64,000 nt of DNA from Clostridiales bacterium (lineage in GTDB: Bacteria > Bacillota > Clostridia > Christensenellales > Aristaeellaceae): the NCBI GenBank assembly GCA_015056205.1, contig SVGS01000017.1:1-64000 (forward strand), in the 5' to 3' direction. The first letter of the stretch is position 1. Every line of letters begins with the position of its first letter. The notes beneath the pieces are model-generated. The model had not been told where the DNA came from, ran no database searches, and was given only the letters and a program-made list of their open reading frames with translations. Positions 51,532-59,766 of the stretch are shown here, piece by piece. The position numbers and the translations under genes are program-made.

Positions 51532-52797
51532 ATGAGGAGAGGAATCGCGGCCGTTCTGGCGGCGCTGATGCTTTTTTCCTTCGCGGCGGCGGAGGATGAT
51601 CTGGTGATTGAGGAAATCGTGCTGGACGATGAAACGGCGGAACCGGCCGGGGTTCCCGATGCTCCCGCCCCCGCGCCGGCGGAGACGGAAGTTTTCACCC
51701 CCTCCTGGGGGAGCCCCTATCCGACGGATCAGGGCTCTTCCTACTGGACGCTGCCCATGGATATCACCGACGAGGAAGCGGTCTGGAAAATGCTGATGGA
51801 GCCCATGACGGTGGTGCGCATCGGCAGCGGCAATCAGGAGAAAAAACAGACCTATCTGTACGCGGAGCCGGATGAGAACAGCAAAAAGATCGGGGTGGTG
51901 ACCCGGGACAGCCAGGGCGTCCGGGTGATTGAGCGGCAGGATAACGGATGGACTCTGGTGGAATGCTATTCCAGCTCCTTTCATGACACGAAGGTGGAAG
52001 CCTGGAACCTGCTGGTTCAGGGCTATATTAAAAGCGAATACCTGGTGCAGGTGAACCCGAACCCCTCCATGGGGATCGTGGTGGATAAACTGACCCAGCG
52101 CCTCTATATTTTTCAGGACGGGCATCTGCTGACCACGCTCCTGTGCTCCACCGGACTGGTGCAGCACAACGGAACCAAATGGCAGCCGTATAACGAAACC
52201 CGGTCGGGCGAGTTTTTCCTGATGAGCAAGGTGGGTACGCTGAAGAGCGACCGCATGCTGTGCGATATGGCGATCCGCTTCAACAGCGGCGATATGGTCC
52301 ACGAGGTGCCGCATGTGATGCAGGCGGACGGAAAGACCAAGAACTACGGAAGCACGGAGCCGAAGCTGGGCACCAAATGCAGCCACGGCTGCATCCGGGT
52401 TCAGCGGAACAAAACGCCGGAAGGAATCAACATGGGCTGGATCTGGAGCAAGCTGAAAAGCGGCAGCCGGGTCAAGTTTGTGATCTGGGAGGACTGGCAG
52501 GGCCGTCAACTGGCCACGCCGGATCCGGATACGGTTCTGTATTACAACCCTGCCGGCGGGGCGTACTATCACCGGGCGGAAACCTGCTATATGGCCAAAA
52601 AGATCACCTTTTCCCCTTTTTTATACTCTCAGCTGGAGGAAGGGGAATTCGCAAAGCTGAAATTCTGCCCCTACTGCGCGCCGGCGCTGCGGCAGTCGGA
52701 GATCGACGCGGTGAACCAGGCGTACGCTCCGGGAGGGGATCATGACGAAAACCTGACCGAGCTGCGCCGGAACTATTACGATTATCTGCTGAAATAA
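51532..52797 (+). CDS. Exported L,D-transpeptidase (YkuD) with C-terminal YH...C...CxxC domain
   Basis: A 421-residue exported cell-wall enzyme that would make 3-3 cross-links or attach proteins to peptidoglycan. A signal peptide (1-20) and an acidic/Pro-rich segment come first, then an SH3-like part (about 85-170) and the YkuD domain (about 182-325) with SHGCIRV (catalytic Cys287, His285). The C-terminal segment has YHRAETC (His347, Cys352) and CPYC (379-382), a metal-binding-looking motif seen in some Gram-positive exported proteins. An AAAGGAG box precedes the ATG. Adjacent divergent envelope genes support a cell-wall role. Confidence 0.92.
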   Translation: MRRGIAAVLAALMLFSFAAAEDDLVIEEIVLDDETAEPAGVPDAPAPAPAETEVFTPSWGSPYPTDQGSSYWTLPMDITDEEAVWKMLMEPMTVVRIGSGNQEKKQTYLYAEPDENSKKIGVVTRDSQGVRVIERQDNGWTLVECYSSSFHDTKVEAWNLLVQGYIKSEYLVQVNPNPSMGIVVDKLTQRLYIFQDGHLLTTLLCSTGLVQHNGTKWQPYNETRSGEFFLMSKVGTLKSDRMLCDMAIRFNSGDMVHEVPHVMQADGKTKNYGSTEPKLGTKCSHGCIRVQRNKTPEGINMGWIWSKLKSGSRVKFVIWEDWQGRQLATPDPDTVLYYNPAGGAYYHRAETCYMAKKITFSPFLYSQLEEGEFAKLKFCPYCAPALRQSEIDAVNQAYAPGGDHDENLTELRRNYYDYLLK

Positions 52798-52810
52798 AGA
52801 CGCGAAGGGA

Positions 52811-53626
52811 TTACAGATCCAGACCGAAACGGAACAGATAGATCCACAGAGAATGCCGGAAGGCGGGATAAGCGCCCCGGGCAACATACAGATCCTTCAG
52901 GGAGCCGTACAGCCGCCGCTTGATCCGGATGTTCTTCAGCGGGTGGAGGACGGAATCCAGCACCTGGCGGAAGGTGGCGCTCTGGGGGGAACGCCGGTAG
53001 TCATAGACCGGCGCGGTCATATAGGAAACGGATTCGCAGTTCTTCAGATAGGCCATATTATACGCGAAATCCTCTCCCCAGTGCAGATTGTCATCAAAAC
53101 GGAGATCCCTGGCCAGGTCCAGCAGGTACAGCTTGTTCCAGAGCACCCCGTAGAAATAACTGTTGGAGCGTCGGTTCAGAAGGCGAAGATTCTCATCCGC
53201 GTTCAGCGTGTCCTCCCGGCTCACCAGGCATCGGTAATGACTCAGATCGCCGATATATTCCTTATAGGCGGAAATCACCAGATCCGCCCCGTCTTTTTCC
53301 GCGCGGGCAACCTGCAGAGCGATGGATTCCGGGGGAAGCGTATCGTCCGCGTCCGCGAAACGAAGATATTTTCCCCGGCAGAACGGCAGCGCCCGGTTCC
53401 GGGCGGCGGATACGCCGGAGGCGGCCTCGCTCAGCACGGTAATCCGGCTGTCCTGCTGCTCATAGCGGCGGGCAACCGCCAGCGTCTGATCCCGGCTGCC
53501 GTCATCCGTGATGAGGATCTGCAGGTTGGACCAGGTCTGCGCCAGCAGGCTGTCCAGCAGGGGCGCCAGCGTCTTTTCCGCGTTGTGCGCGGGGATTACG
53601 ACGCTGACCAGGGGTGAATCGTCCAA
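52811..53626 (-). CDS. Family 2 glycosyltransferase
   Basis: A 271-residue GT-A enzyme of the GT2 family, adding sugars from nucleotide-sugar donors in the cytosol. PLVSVVIPAHNAEKTL opens the fold, ITDDGSRDQT follows, and the DAD metal motif (FADADDTLPP) is clear. WGEDFAYN near 205 is the ED catalytic-base element. There is no membrane anchor. The start is the TTG at 53626, with AGAGG 9 bases before. An ATG at 53683 lies directly on the -10 of the promoter and cannot be on the transcript. Sugar and acceptor are unknown. It is convergent with the transpeptidase, 13 bases away. Confidence 0.86.
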   Translation of the reverse strand: MDDSPLVSVVIPAHNAEKTLAPLLDSLLAQTWSNLQILITDDGSRDQTLAVARRYEQQDSRITVLSEAASGVSAARNRALPFCRGKYLRFADADDTLPPESIALQVARAEKDGADLVISAYKEYIGDLSHYRCLVSREDTLNADENLRLLNRRSNSYFYGVLWNKLYLLDLARDLRFDDNLHWGEDFAYNMAYLKNCESVSYMTAPVYDYRRSPQSATFRQVLDSVLHPLKNIRIKRRLYGSLKDLYVARGAYPAFRHSLWIYLFRFGLDL

Positions 53627-53673
53627 TCCAATGACCTCTTTCTCCGGACTGTTTTCGAATGACCGGATGACCC

Positions 53674-53702
53674 ATCTTATCATGCCGAAGGGAAAAAGTC
53701 CA
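53674..53702 (-). promoter_or_regulatory. Promoter of the GT2 gene
   Basis: Minus strand TGGACT (53697-53702), 17 bp, TAAGAT (53674-53679) with a TGA extension. Its -10 overlaps the ATG at 53681-53683, which rules that ATG out as the start. Confidence 0.55.
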
Positions 53703-53775
53703 CCGGAGAATGGCCCTCCGGAGTGGGATGATCCGCCGCGACGCGGGCCGCCGGGAGATGCCGAGTGGGAAAAGT

Positions 53776-53804
53776 TTGCGGTATCCGCGCGGATGTGATA
53801 CAAT
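53776..53804 (+). promoter_or_regulatory. Promoter of the gene at 53832
   Basis: TTGCGG (53776-53781), 17 bp, TACAAT (53799-53804) with a TGA extension. Confidence 0.65.
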
Positions 53805-53831
53805 AAGGACCGAAAAGGGAGGCAGCGTTTC

Positions 53832-54308
53832 ATGTACAGACGTTATTCCCAGGGCGTTGACGATATAACGCCCCGGTCTCAGCGGCGAATCAACCGGATT
53901 AAGAATATTGTGATCCTTCTGCTGGCAGCCGCGGTCGTGGCCCTGGCGGTGATTGCGCTGCCCGGCCTGCGCAGCCGGCAGGGGGAGAGATCGCTGTATC
54001 TGCAGCGGATGCAGTCGGAGTGCGATGAAGCGTTTCGCCAGACGACGACCCTCAGCCGCAACGCGGGGGCGGATTCCGCGGCGATTCTCGCCCGGGTGCG
54101 CTGCTGCCTGTATGCCATGCGGACCATCAATACCCTGGCCGCGCAAAACGGCGGCCAGCCGCTGCCGGACGAGACGCTGCTGACACTGCAGAACACGGTG
54201 GACCGGTATCTTTCCTTTCTGACCACCGGAATGGATACCGGGGAATATCAGACGAACCTGCAGAACGGGCTGGGAGAGCTCCAGACGCAGGTCAGAAACC
54301 TGCAGTAG
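53832..54308 (+). CDS. Membrane-anchored protein, unknown function
   Basis: A 158-residue protein with a basic N-terminus, one TM helix (about 24-45) and an extracytoplasmic helical domain of about 110 residues. No cysteine motif or known domain is seen. It reads alone between its own promoter and a terminator, just before uvrC. A GGGAGG box lies 11 bases before the ATG. A type-II (N-in) orientation follows from the positive N-terminus. Confidence 0.75.
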   Translation: MYRRYSQGVDDITPRSQRRINRIKNIVILLLAAAVVALAVIALPGLRSRQGERSLYLQRMQSECDEAFRQTTTLSRNAGADSAAILARVRCCLYAMRTINTLAAQNGGQPLPDETLLTLQNTVDRYLSFLTTGMDTGEYQTNLQNGLGELQTQVRNLQ

Positions 54309-54325
54309 AACGGGAAAATATTTCG

Positions 54326-54361
54326 GGCGGTGCGCCTGCAAAACGGGCGTCCGCCTTTTTT
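54326..54361 (+). terminator. Rho-independent terminator before uvrC
   Basis: A 12-bp stem with one bulged T (54327-54338 with 54344-54355) closes a 5-base loop and is followed by six T. It ends the transcript of the 53832 gene. Confidence 0.8.
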
Positions 54362-54431
54362 GTCCCGGGCGGCGCTGGAAAACCGCCGTCCGGGACCGGC
54401 GCCGCCGGCGGCCGGGGAAGGATGGAAGCAG

Positions 54432-56339
54432 ATGATCAACTGGGGAGAAAAGCTGGAGGAAAAAATCGCCATGCTGCCGGATTCGCCGGGCTGCTATCTG
54501 ATGAAGGATGCCGGCGGAACCGTGATCTATGTCGGAAAGGCGGTCAATCTGAAAAACCGGGTGCGCAGCTATTTCCGGGATACCGCCCATACGCCCAAGG
54601 TGGCCGCCATGATCGCCCATATCGACGATTTTGAGATCCTTCTGTGCGAGACGAATCTGGAAGCGCTGATGCTGGAATGCAACCTGATCAAACGGTATCA
54701 GCCGTATTACAACATTCTGCTGAAGGATGACAAGCATTATCCCTATCTGAAAATCAATCCGAAGGAGCCCTTTCCCCGGCTGGAACTCTGCCGCCGGATG
54801 GAGAAGGACGGAGCCCGGTACTACGGACCCTATATCGGGGCCAGCGCGGTGAGACAGGTGATCGAGACGGTGCGGGGCGTGTTTCCGCTGCGCACCTGCC
54901 GTCAGGCGCTGCCGCCGAAAACGCCGAAGCGTCCCTGCGTGAACTATGACATCGGCCGCTGCATGGCTCCCTGCGCCGGGCTCTGCGATGAGGCGGCCTA
55001 CGGGCGGATGATGAAGGGCGTCATGAGCTTCCTGGAGGGCAATTACAGCGAAGTGATCAGCCGTCTGAAGGAGGAAATGAATCAGGCGGCCGCGGCCATG
55101 CGGTATGAACGGGCCGCCCAGCTGCGGGACAAGATCCGGGATGTGGAAGGCCTGATGGAACGCCAGATCGCCCTGCGAACCGACCGGAGCGAACAGGATC
55201 TGATTGCCGTCAGCACGGACGGGCTGGACGCCATGGTGCAGATCCTGTATGTCCGCGGGGGACGAATGATCGGCGGAGATCACTTCGCCCTGCCCCGGGA
55301 GGGCGGGGAGGAACCGGGAGAAATCATCGCGGGGTTCATGACCCAGTACTATGAAAACGCCGGCCTGATTCCGCGGAACGTGCTGTGCCAGACGCTGCCG
55401 GAAGACGCGGCCCGGGAACTGGAGGCCTGGCTGCGGGAGAAAAAGGGGGCCGCGGTGACCGTGGCCACACCGCAGCGGGGAGAGAAGCACGAGCTGGTGC
55501 TGCTGGCCGAGAAAAACGCGCGGGACGCCCTGGAGAAACGGAACGCCCGGAGGAGCATTCAGGAGGAGCGCACCGTGGGCGCCGCGGAGAAACTGGGAAA
55601 GATCCTGGGTATGGACCGGTATCCCCGCCGGATTGAAGGATATGATATCTCCAATACCCAGGGGGAGCAGAGCGTATCCTCCATGGTGGTGTTTATCGAC
55701 GGGGTACCCGCGAAAAAGGAATACCGGCATTTCAGAATCAAAACCGTTACCGGGGCGAACGACTTTGCCTCCCACTATGAAACGCTGTACCGGCGCTACG
55801 CCCGGGCGCTGAAGGAACGGGAGGAAGGCACGGAGAACGGAAAATTCTCCGAGCTGCCGGATCTGATTCTGATCGACGGAGGCCCGCAGCAGCTGCGGTT
55901 TGCCCGGCAGGCGCTGCTGGATCTGGGAGTTATCCCTCCGGCCATGTTCGGACTGGCGGAAAGGCTGGAGGAGATCTGGCTTCCGGGGGCGGAGACCCCC
56001 ATCGTCCTGGATCATCATACGCCGGAGCTGCAGCTGGTGCAGCGGGTCCGGGATGAGGCTCACCGCTTCGGTATCATTCATCACCGGGTGCTGCGGGCGC
56101 GGGCGTTTACCCATTCCCAGCTGGAGGATATTCCCGGCATCGGACCGAAGCGGCGGAAGGAGCTGCTGAAAGCCTTCGGCAGCCTGAAGGCGATCCGGGA
56201 AGCGGATCTGGACGCGCTGAAAAAGACGCCGGGCATGACCGCTCAGGCCGCCGAGGCGGTTCTGGCCTGGAGCCGGGAAAAAAACGCCGGCGCGCAGGAA
56301 AAACCCGAAAACAGCCTTGCCAGCCGGGAACATCCGTGA
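54432..56339 (+). CDS. uvrC: UvrABC excinuclease subunit C
   Basis: Makes both incisions around DNA lesions in nucleotide excision repair. Order: GIY-YIG nuclease (1-95; here GCY at 20-22 and YVG at 33-35, usual variants), the UVR motif near 220 (EMNQAAAAMRYERAAQLRDKI), the RNase H-like 5' nuclease (about 385-550; GYDISNTQGEQSV and IDGGPQQL) and a C-terminal tandem helix-hairpin-helix (DIPGIGPKRRKELLKAFGS). The protein is 635 residues, normal. The ATG at 54432 follows a GGAAG box; an in-frame extension upstream has none and would begin inside the terminator. Confidence 0.96.
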   Translation: MINWGEKLEEKIAMLPDSPGCYLMKDAGGTVIYVGKAVNLKNRVRSYFRDTAHTPKVAAMIAHIDDFEILLCETNLEALMLECNLIKRYQPYYNILLKDDKHYPYLKINPKEPFPRLELCRRMEKDGARYYGPYIGASAVRQVIETVRGVFPLRTCRQALPPKTPKRPCVNYDIGRCMAPCAGLCDEAAYGRMMKGVMSFLEGNYSEVISRLKEEMNQAAAAMRYERAAQLRDKIRDVEGLMERQIALRTDRSEQDLIAVSTDGLDAMVQILYVRGGRMIGGDHFALPREGGEEPGEIIAGFMTQYYENAGLIPRNVLCQTLPEDAARELEAWLREKKGAAVTVATPQRGEKHELVLLAEKNARDALEKRNARRSIQEERTVGAAEKLGKILGMDRYPRRIEGYDISNTQGEQSVSSMVVFIDGVPAKKEYRHFRIKTVTGANDFASHYETLYRRYARALKEREEGTENGKFSELPDLILIDGGPQQLRFARQALLDLGVIPPAMFGLAERLEEIWLPGAETPIVLDHHTPELQLVQRVRDEAHRFGIIHHRVLRARAFTHSQLEDIPGIGPKRRKELLKAFGSLKAIREADLDALKKTPGMTAQAAEAVLAWSREKNAGAQEKPENSLASREHP

Positions 56340-56345
56340 CATAAT
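56317..56345 (+). promoter_or_regulatory. Promoter of the 97-residue gene and pepV operon
   Basis: TTGCCA (56317-56322), 17 bp, CATAAT (56340-56345) with a TGA extension, overlapping the uvrC stop codon. Confidence 0.65.
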
Positions 56346-56389
56346 AAACAGGATAGCCTTACGCAGACGGAGAAGGGACGGGGAGAAAC

Positions 56390-56683
56390 ATGGCGGAAGC
56401 GCTTTGGGTCCGAACCATCCGGCATCACCGGACGGATCAGCAGACGACGGTTCCCTGCCGCAGAGGCGACGCGCACGAAGCCCTGCGGGAAGCCTGCAGG
56501 GGATTGGATCTGCCGGAGCCGCTCTGGCTGGACAAGAACGAGCGGGAGTGGGAGGAATTCGGCATGACGCGGTTTCTGCCGGATGCCTTTTTTGAATCCG
56601 TTCCTTTCGAACGGCTGGAGATTGAATACATCGATCCGGATGCCCCGAAGAAGAAGAGCCGGGATCCGAGAAACGCTTTTTAG
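56390..56683 (+). CDS. Small protein, unknown function
   Basis: A 97-residue soluble, charged protein without a recognised motif; it is rich in Arg/Glu and ends in a Lys/Arg cluster (KKKSRDPRN). A GGGGAG box and a promoter 45 bases upstream support it. It lies 23 bases before the PepV-like dipeptidase gene, probably in one operon. Confidence 0.72.
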   Translation: MAEALWVRTIRHHRTDQQTTVPCRRGDAHEALREACRGLDLPEPLWLDKNEREWEEFGMTRFLPDAFFESVPFERLEIEYIDPDAPKKKSRDPRNAF

Positions 56684-56706
56684 CATGGATTAAGGAGGCG
56701 GACAGA

Positions 56707-58077
56707 ATGAACCAGCAGGTCAGCCGGTGGCTGAAAGAACACCGGGAAGAAATGGCGGATATGCTGTGCCGCTGGGTACGGATTCCTTCGCTGCGGAGCG
56801 ATCCGGAGCCCGGCGCCCCCTTCGGCCCGGAGATCCGGAGGATGCTGGACCGGGCGGCGGAGGATCTTCGGGGCATGGGCTACGCGGTGCGCACCTTCGA
56901 CGGCTACGCCCTCGACGCGTCCATGGGTCCGGAAGGGGAGGAGCCCGTCGCGGTGCTGGGCCATCTGGACGTGGTTCCCGCCGGAGACGGATGGGATACG
57001 CCGCCCTTTGAGCCTGTCCGGAAGGGAAACCGGGTGTATGGCCGGGGCACGAATGACGACAAGGGGCCGGTCCTGGCGGCGCTCTTTGCCATGACCGCCA
57101 TCCGGGAGGCCAGGATCCCGCTGAAGCGCGGCATCCGGCTGATTCTCGGCGGTGACGAGGAGAGCGGCTGGGAGGATATGGCGTATTATCAGGCCCATAC
57201 GGAGATGCCGGCGACCGGCTTCAGCCCGGACGCGGCCTTTCCTCTGATCAATACGGAAAAAGCGATTCTTCATCTGGCGCTTCGGGCACCGGCCTGCGCG
57301 GAAGGCCTGGCCGTCACGGAGATGCACACCGGCGAGCGGCCGAACGTGATCCCGGGGGAGAGCCGGGCGGCGGTGGCCGGGGATCCGGCGCTGGCGGACC
57401 GGGTGCGGGCCCTGGCGGCGGAATGGCGGCTGCCTTACCGGGCGGAGACGTCGGAGCGGGGCCTGACGATTACGGCGGAGGGAATCGGAGGGCACAGCGC
57501 CCATCCGGACGGCCGCCGGAACGCGATCGGAATGATGCTGAAGATGCTGCGGGCGCTGGGTGCGGCGGGCCCCCTTGCGGAGCTGGCCGACGCGGTCGGC
57601 ATGGAGAGCGACGGAAAGAGCCTCGGATGCGCCTGCGCCGATGAGCCTTCCGGGCCACTGACCTGCAATATCGGGATCCTGCGGCTGGAGGAAGCCGGAT
57701 GGTACGGTACCCTGGATCTCCGCTGCCCGGTCACGGCGGACCTGGACGCGCTGCTGGCTTCGGTCCGGGCGAAGCTGCCGGGCTGGACCGTCGGGGTGCT
57801 GGAGCGGAAGGAACCGCATCATGTGCCCGCGGACAGCGAACTGGTCACCAGCCTGCTGGCGGCCTATGAAGAGGAAACCGGCCGGCCCGGAAAGCCGATG
57901 TCGACGGGCGGAGGAACCTACGCCAAGGTACTGAAACAGGGGGTGGCCTTCGGCGCGCTGTTCCCGGACGACGAGGAGCTGGCGCATCAGCCCAACGAGT
58001 ATCAGGATCTGGACAGACTGCTGCAGGCGGCCGGGATCTATGCCAACGCGCTGATCCGGCTGTGCGGAAAAGAATGA
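56707..58077 (+). CDS. pepV: M20 family dipeptidase (PepV/Sapep-like)
   Basis: A 456-residue cytosolic zinc dipeptidase. Metal ligands are visible in order: His in VLGHLDVVPAG, the bridging Asp in GRGTNDDKGP, the catalytic and ligand Glu pair in GGDEESGWEDM, and the late His in STGGGTYAK...AHQPNEY. An insertion domain carries EGIGGHSAHPDG. PepV-type enzymes cleave a broad range of dipeptides. A strong AAGGAGG box precedes the ATG. It is followed 13 bases later by the ABC-F gene, likely co-transcribed. Confidence 0.92.
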   Translation: MNQQVSRWLKEHREEMADMLCRWVRIPSLRSDPEPGAPFGPEIRRMLDRAAEDLRGMGYAVRTFDGYALDASMGPEGEEPVAVLGHLDVVPAGDGWDTPPFEPVRKGNRVYGRGTNDDKGPVLAALFAMTAIREARIPLKRGIRLILGGDEESGWEDMAYYQAHTEMPATGFSPDAAFPLINTEKAILHLALRAPACAEGLAVTEMHTGERPNVIPGESRAAVAGDPALADRVRALAAEWRLPYRAETSERGLTITAEGIGGHSAHPDGRRNAIGMMLKMLRALGAAGPLAELADAVGMESDGKSLGCACADEPSGPLTCNIGILRLEEAGWYGTLDLRCPVTADLDALLASVRAKLPGWTVGVLERKEPHHVPADSELVTSLLAAYEEETGRPGKPMSTGGGTYAKVLKQGVAFGALFPDDEELAHQPNEYQDLDRLLQAAGIYANALIRLCGKE

Positions 58078-58090
58078 CGGGAGAGAAAAT

Positions 58091-59698
58091 ATGATTACAG
58101 TCAGCAACGTATCCCTGACCTTCGGCGGACAGAAGCTGTTCTCCGGAGCGGACCTGAAATTCCTGCCCGGCAACTGCTACGGCATTATCGGAGCCAACGG
58201 CGCCGGCAAATCCACCTTTCTGAAAATCCTCAGCGGCGAACTGGAACCCACCACGGGTTCGGTGACCATTCCGCCCACGGAGCGGCTGAGTACCCTGAAG
58301 CAGGATCAGTTTATGTACGATCAGTATCCGGTGATGGACACCGTGATCATGGGCAATCACCGGCTGTATGAGATCATGCAGGAGAAGGATGCCCTGTACG
58401 CCAAACCGGATTTCAGCGAAGCGGACGGAGAGAAGGCCGCGGAGCTGGAAGGAGAGTTCGCGGAGCTGGACGGATGGAACGCGGAAAGCGACGCGGCGAC
58501 GCTGCTGACCGGGCTGGGAATTCCCGCGGAGGAGCATACCAGCCTGATGAAGGATCTGCAGGCCGGGGACAAGTTCAAGGTGCTGCTGGCGCAGGCGCTG
58601 TTCGGCAATCCGGACATTCTGCTGCTGGACGAACCGACGAACAACCTGGACAACCGTTCCGTGGACTGGCTGGAAAACTTCCTGATGGATTTTCCGGGCA
58701 CCCTGATCGTGGTGAGCCATGACCGCTGGTTCCTGAACAACGTCTGCACCCATATCGTGGATATCGACTATAACCAGGTCCGCATGTATGTGGGCAACTA
58801 CGACTTCTGGTACGAGTCCAGCAAGATGATGCAGTCCCTGATGAATGACCAGAAGAAGCGGCGGGAGGATAAAATCCGGGAACTGCAGGCCTTCATTCAG
58901 CGCTTTTCCAGCAACAAGAGCAAGGCCCGTCAGGCCACCAGCCGCCGGAAGCTGCTGGATCAGCTGAAGGTGGAGGAAATGCCCGCCTCCAGCCGGCGCT
59001 ATCCCTGGGTCTGCTTCACGCCGGACCGGGAAGCCGGAAAGGACATTCTCCAGGTTACGGATCTGAACTATACCCAGGACGGCGTGCAGATGCTGAAGGA
59101 CGTCAGCTTCCTGGTGACCCGGGGCCAGAAAATCGCCCTGGTCGGAAACGAGCAGGCCTGTACGGCGCTGTTCCGCATCCTGGCGGAGGAGATTCAGCCG
59201 GACAGCGGCACCGTCAAGTGGGGCGTGACCATCTCCACCAACTATTTCCCCAAGGACAACAGCGCCTTCTTTGACGGCTGCAATCTGACCATGATGCAGT
59301 GGTTCGCCCAGTATTCGCCGGAACAGCTGGAAACCTACATGCGAGGTTTCCTCGGACGCATGCTGTTCAGCGGAGACGACGTTTACAAGCCGGTCAGCGT
59401 ACTGTCGGGCGGAGAAAAGGTGCGGTGCATGCTGAGCCGGATGATGCTTTCCGGAGCGAATTTCCTCATGCTGGATCAGCCGACCAACCATCTGGATCTG
59501 GAATCCATCACCGCGGTCAACAACGCCCTGATCAATTTTCCGGGCAACGTGATCTTCACCTGCCAGGATCACCAGTTTATCTCCACCGTGGCGGACCGGA
59601 TCATCGAGATTCATGCGGACGGCACCATCACCGATTATCTGTGCAATTACGAGGAGTATCTGGAGAAAACAAAGGAAACGTTTGCACAGGGAAAATAA
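58091..59698 (+). CDS. ABC-F ATPase (YbiT-like) with one degenerate ATP site
   Basis: A 535-residue soluble two-cassette ABC-F protein of the YbiT type; ABC-F proteins act on the ribosomal E site or translation initiation. Cassette 1: Walker A GANGAGKST, unusual signature LQAGDKFKV (as in YbiT), Walker B LLLDEPTNNLD, H-loop SHDR. Cassette 2: Walker A reads GNEQACTAL without the Lys, signature LSGGEKVR intact, Walker B LDQPTNHLD with Gln for the catalytic Glu, H-loop CQDH. The head-to-tail pairing leaves one competent site (Walker 1 with signature 2) and one dead site. The promoter of the next gene lies in its last codons. Confidence 0.9.
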   Translation: MITVSNVSLTFGGQKLFSGADLKFLPGNCYGIIGANGAGKSTFLKILSGELEPTTGSVTIPPTERLSTLKQDQFMYDQYPVMDTVIMGNHRLYEIMQEKDALYAKPDFSEADGEKAAELEGEFAELDGWNAESDAATLLTGLGIPAEEHTSLMKDLQAGDKFKVLLAQALFGNPDILLLDEPTNNLDNRSVDWLENFLMDFPGTLIVVSHDRWFLNNVCTHIVDIDYNQVRMYVGNYDFWYESSKMMQSLMNDQKKRREDKIRELQAFIQRFSSNKSKARQATSRRKLLDQLKVEEMPASSRRYPWVCFTPDREAGKDILQVTDLNYTQDGVQMLKDVSFLVTRGQKIALVGNEQACTALFRILAEEIQPDSGTVKWGVTISTNYFPKDNSAFFDGCNLTMMQWFAQYSPEQLETYMRGFLGRMLFSGDDVYKPVSVLSGGEKVRCMLSRMMLSGANFLMLDQPTNHLDLESITAVNNALINFPGNVIFTCQDHQFISTVADRIIEIHADGTITDYLCNYEEYLEKTKETFAQGK

Positions 59699-59710
59699 GT
59701 ATGGTATACT
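59682..59710 (+). promoter_or_regulatory. Promoter of the cellobiose phosphorylase gene
   Basis: TTGCAC (59682-59687), 17 bp, TATACT (59705-59710) with a TGG extension. The -35 is inside the ABC-F coding end. Confidence 0.75.
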
Positions 59711-59734
59711 GACAGAAAATATACCGTTTCTGTC
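59711..59734 (+). promoter_or_regulatory. Candidate operator: 24-bp dyad at the start of the cellobiose phosphorylase transcript
   Basis: GACAGAAA (59711-59718) and TTTCTGTC (59727-59734) are perfect 8-base inverted arms around 8 bases. The dyad begins one base after the -10 and covers the expected transcription start. The position suits a repressor; the protein is unknown. Confidence 0.5.
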
Positions 59735-59766
59735 TGACGGGATAAAACTTCGGGAGGAATCGGACA

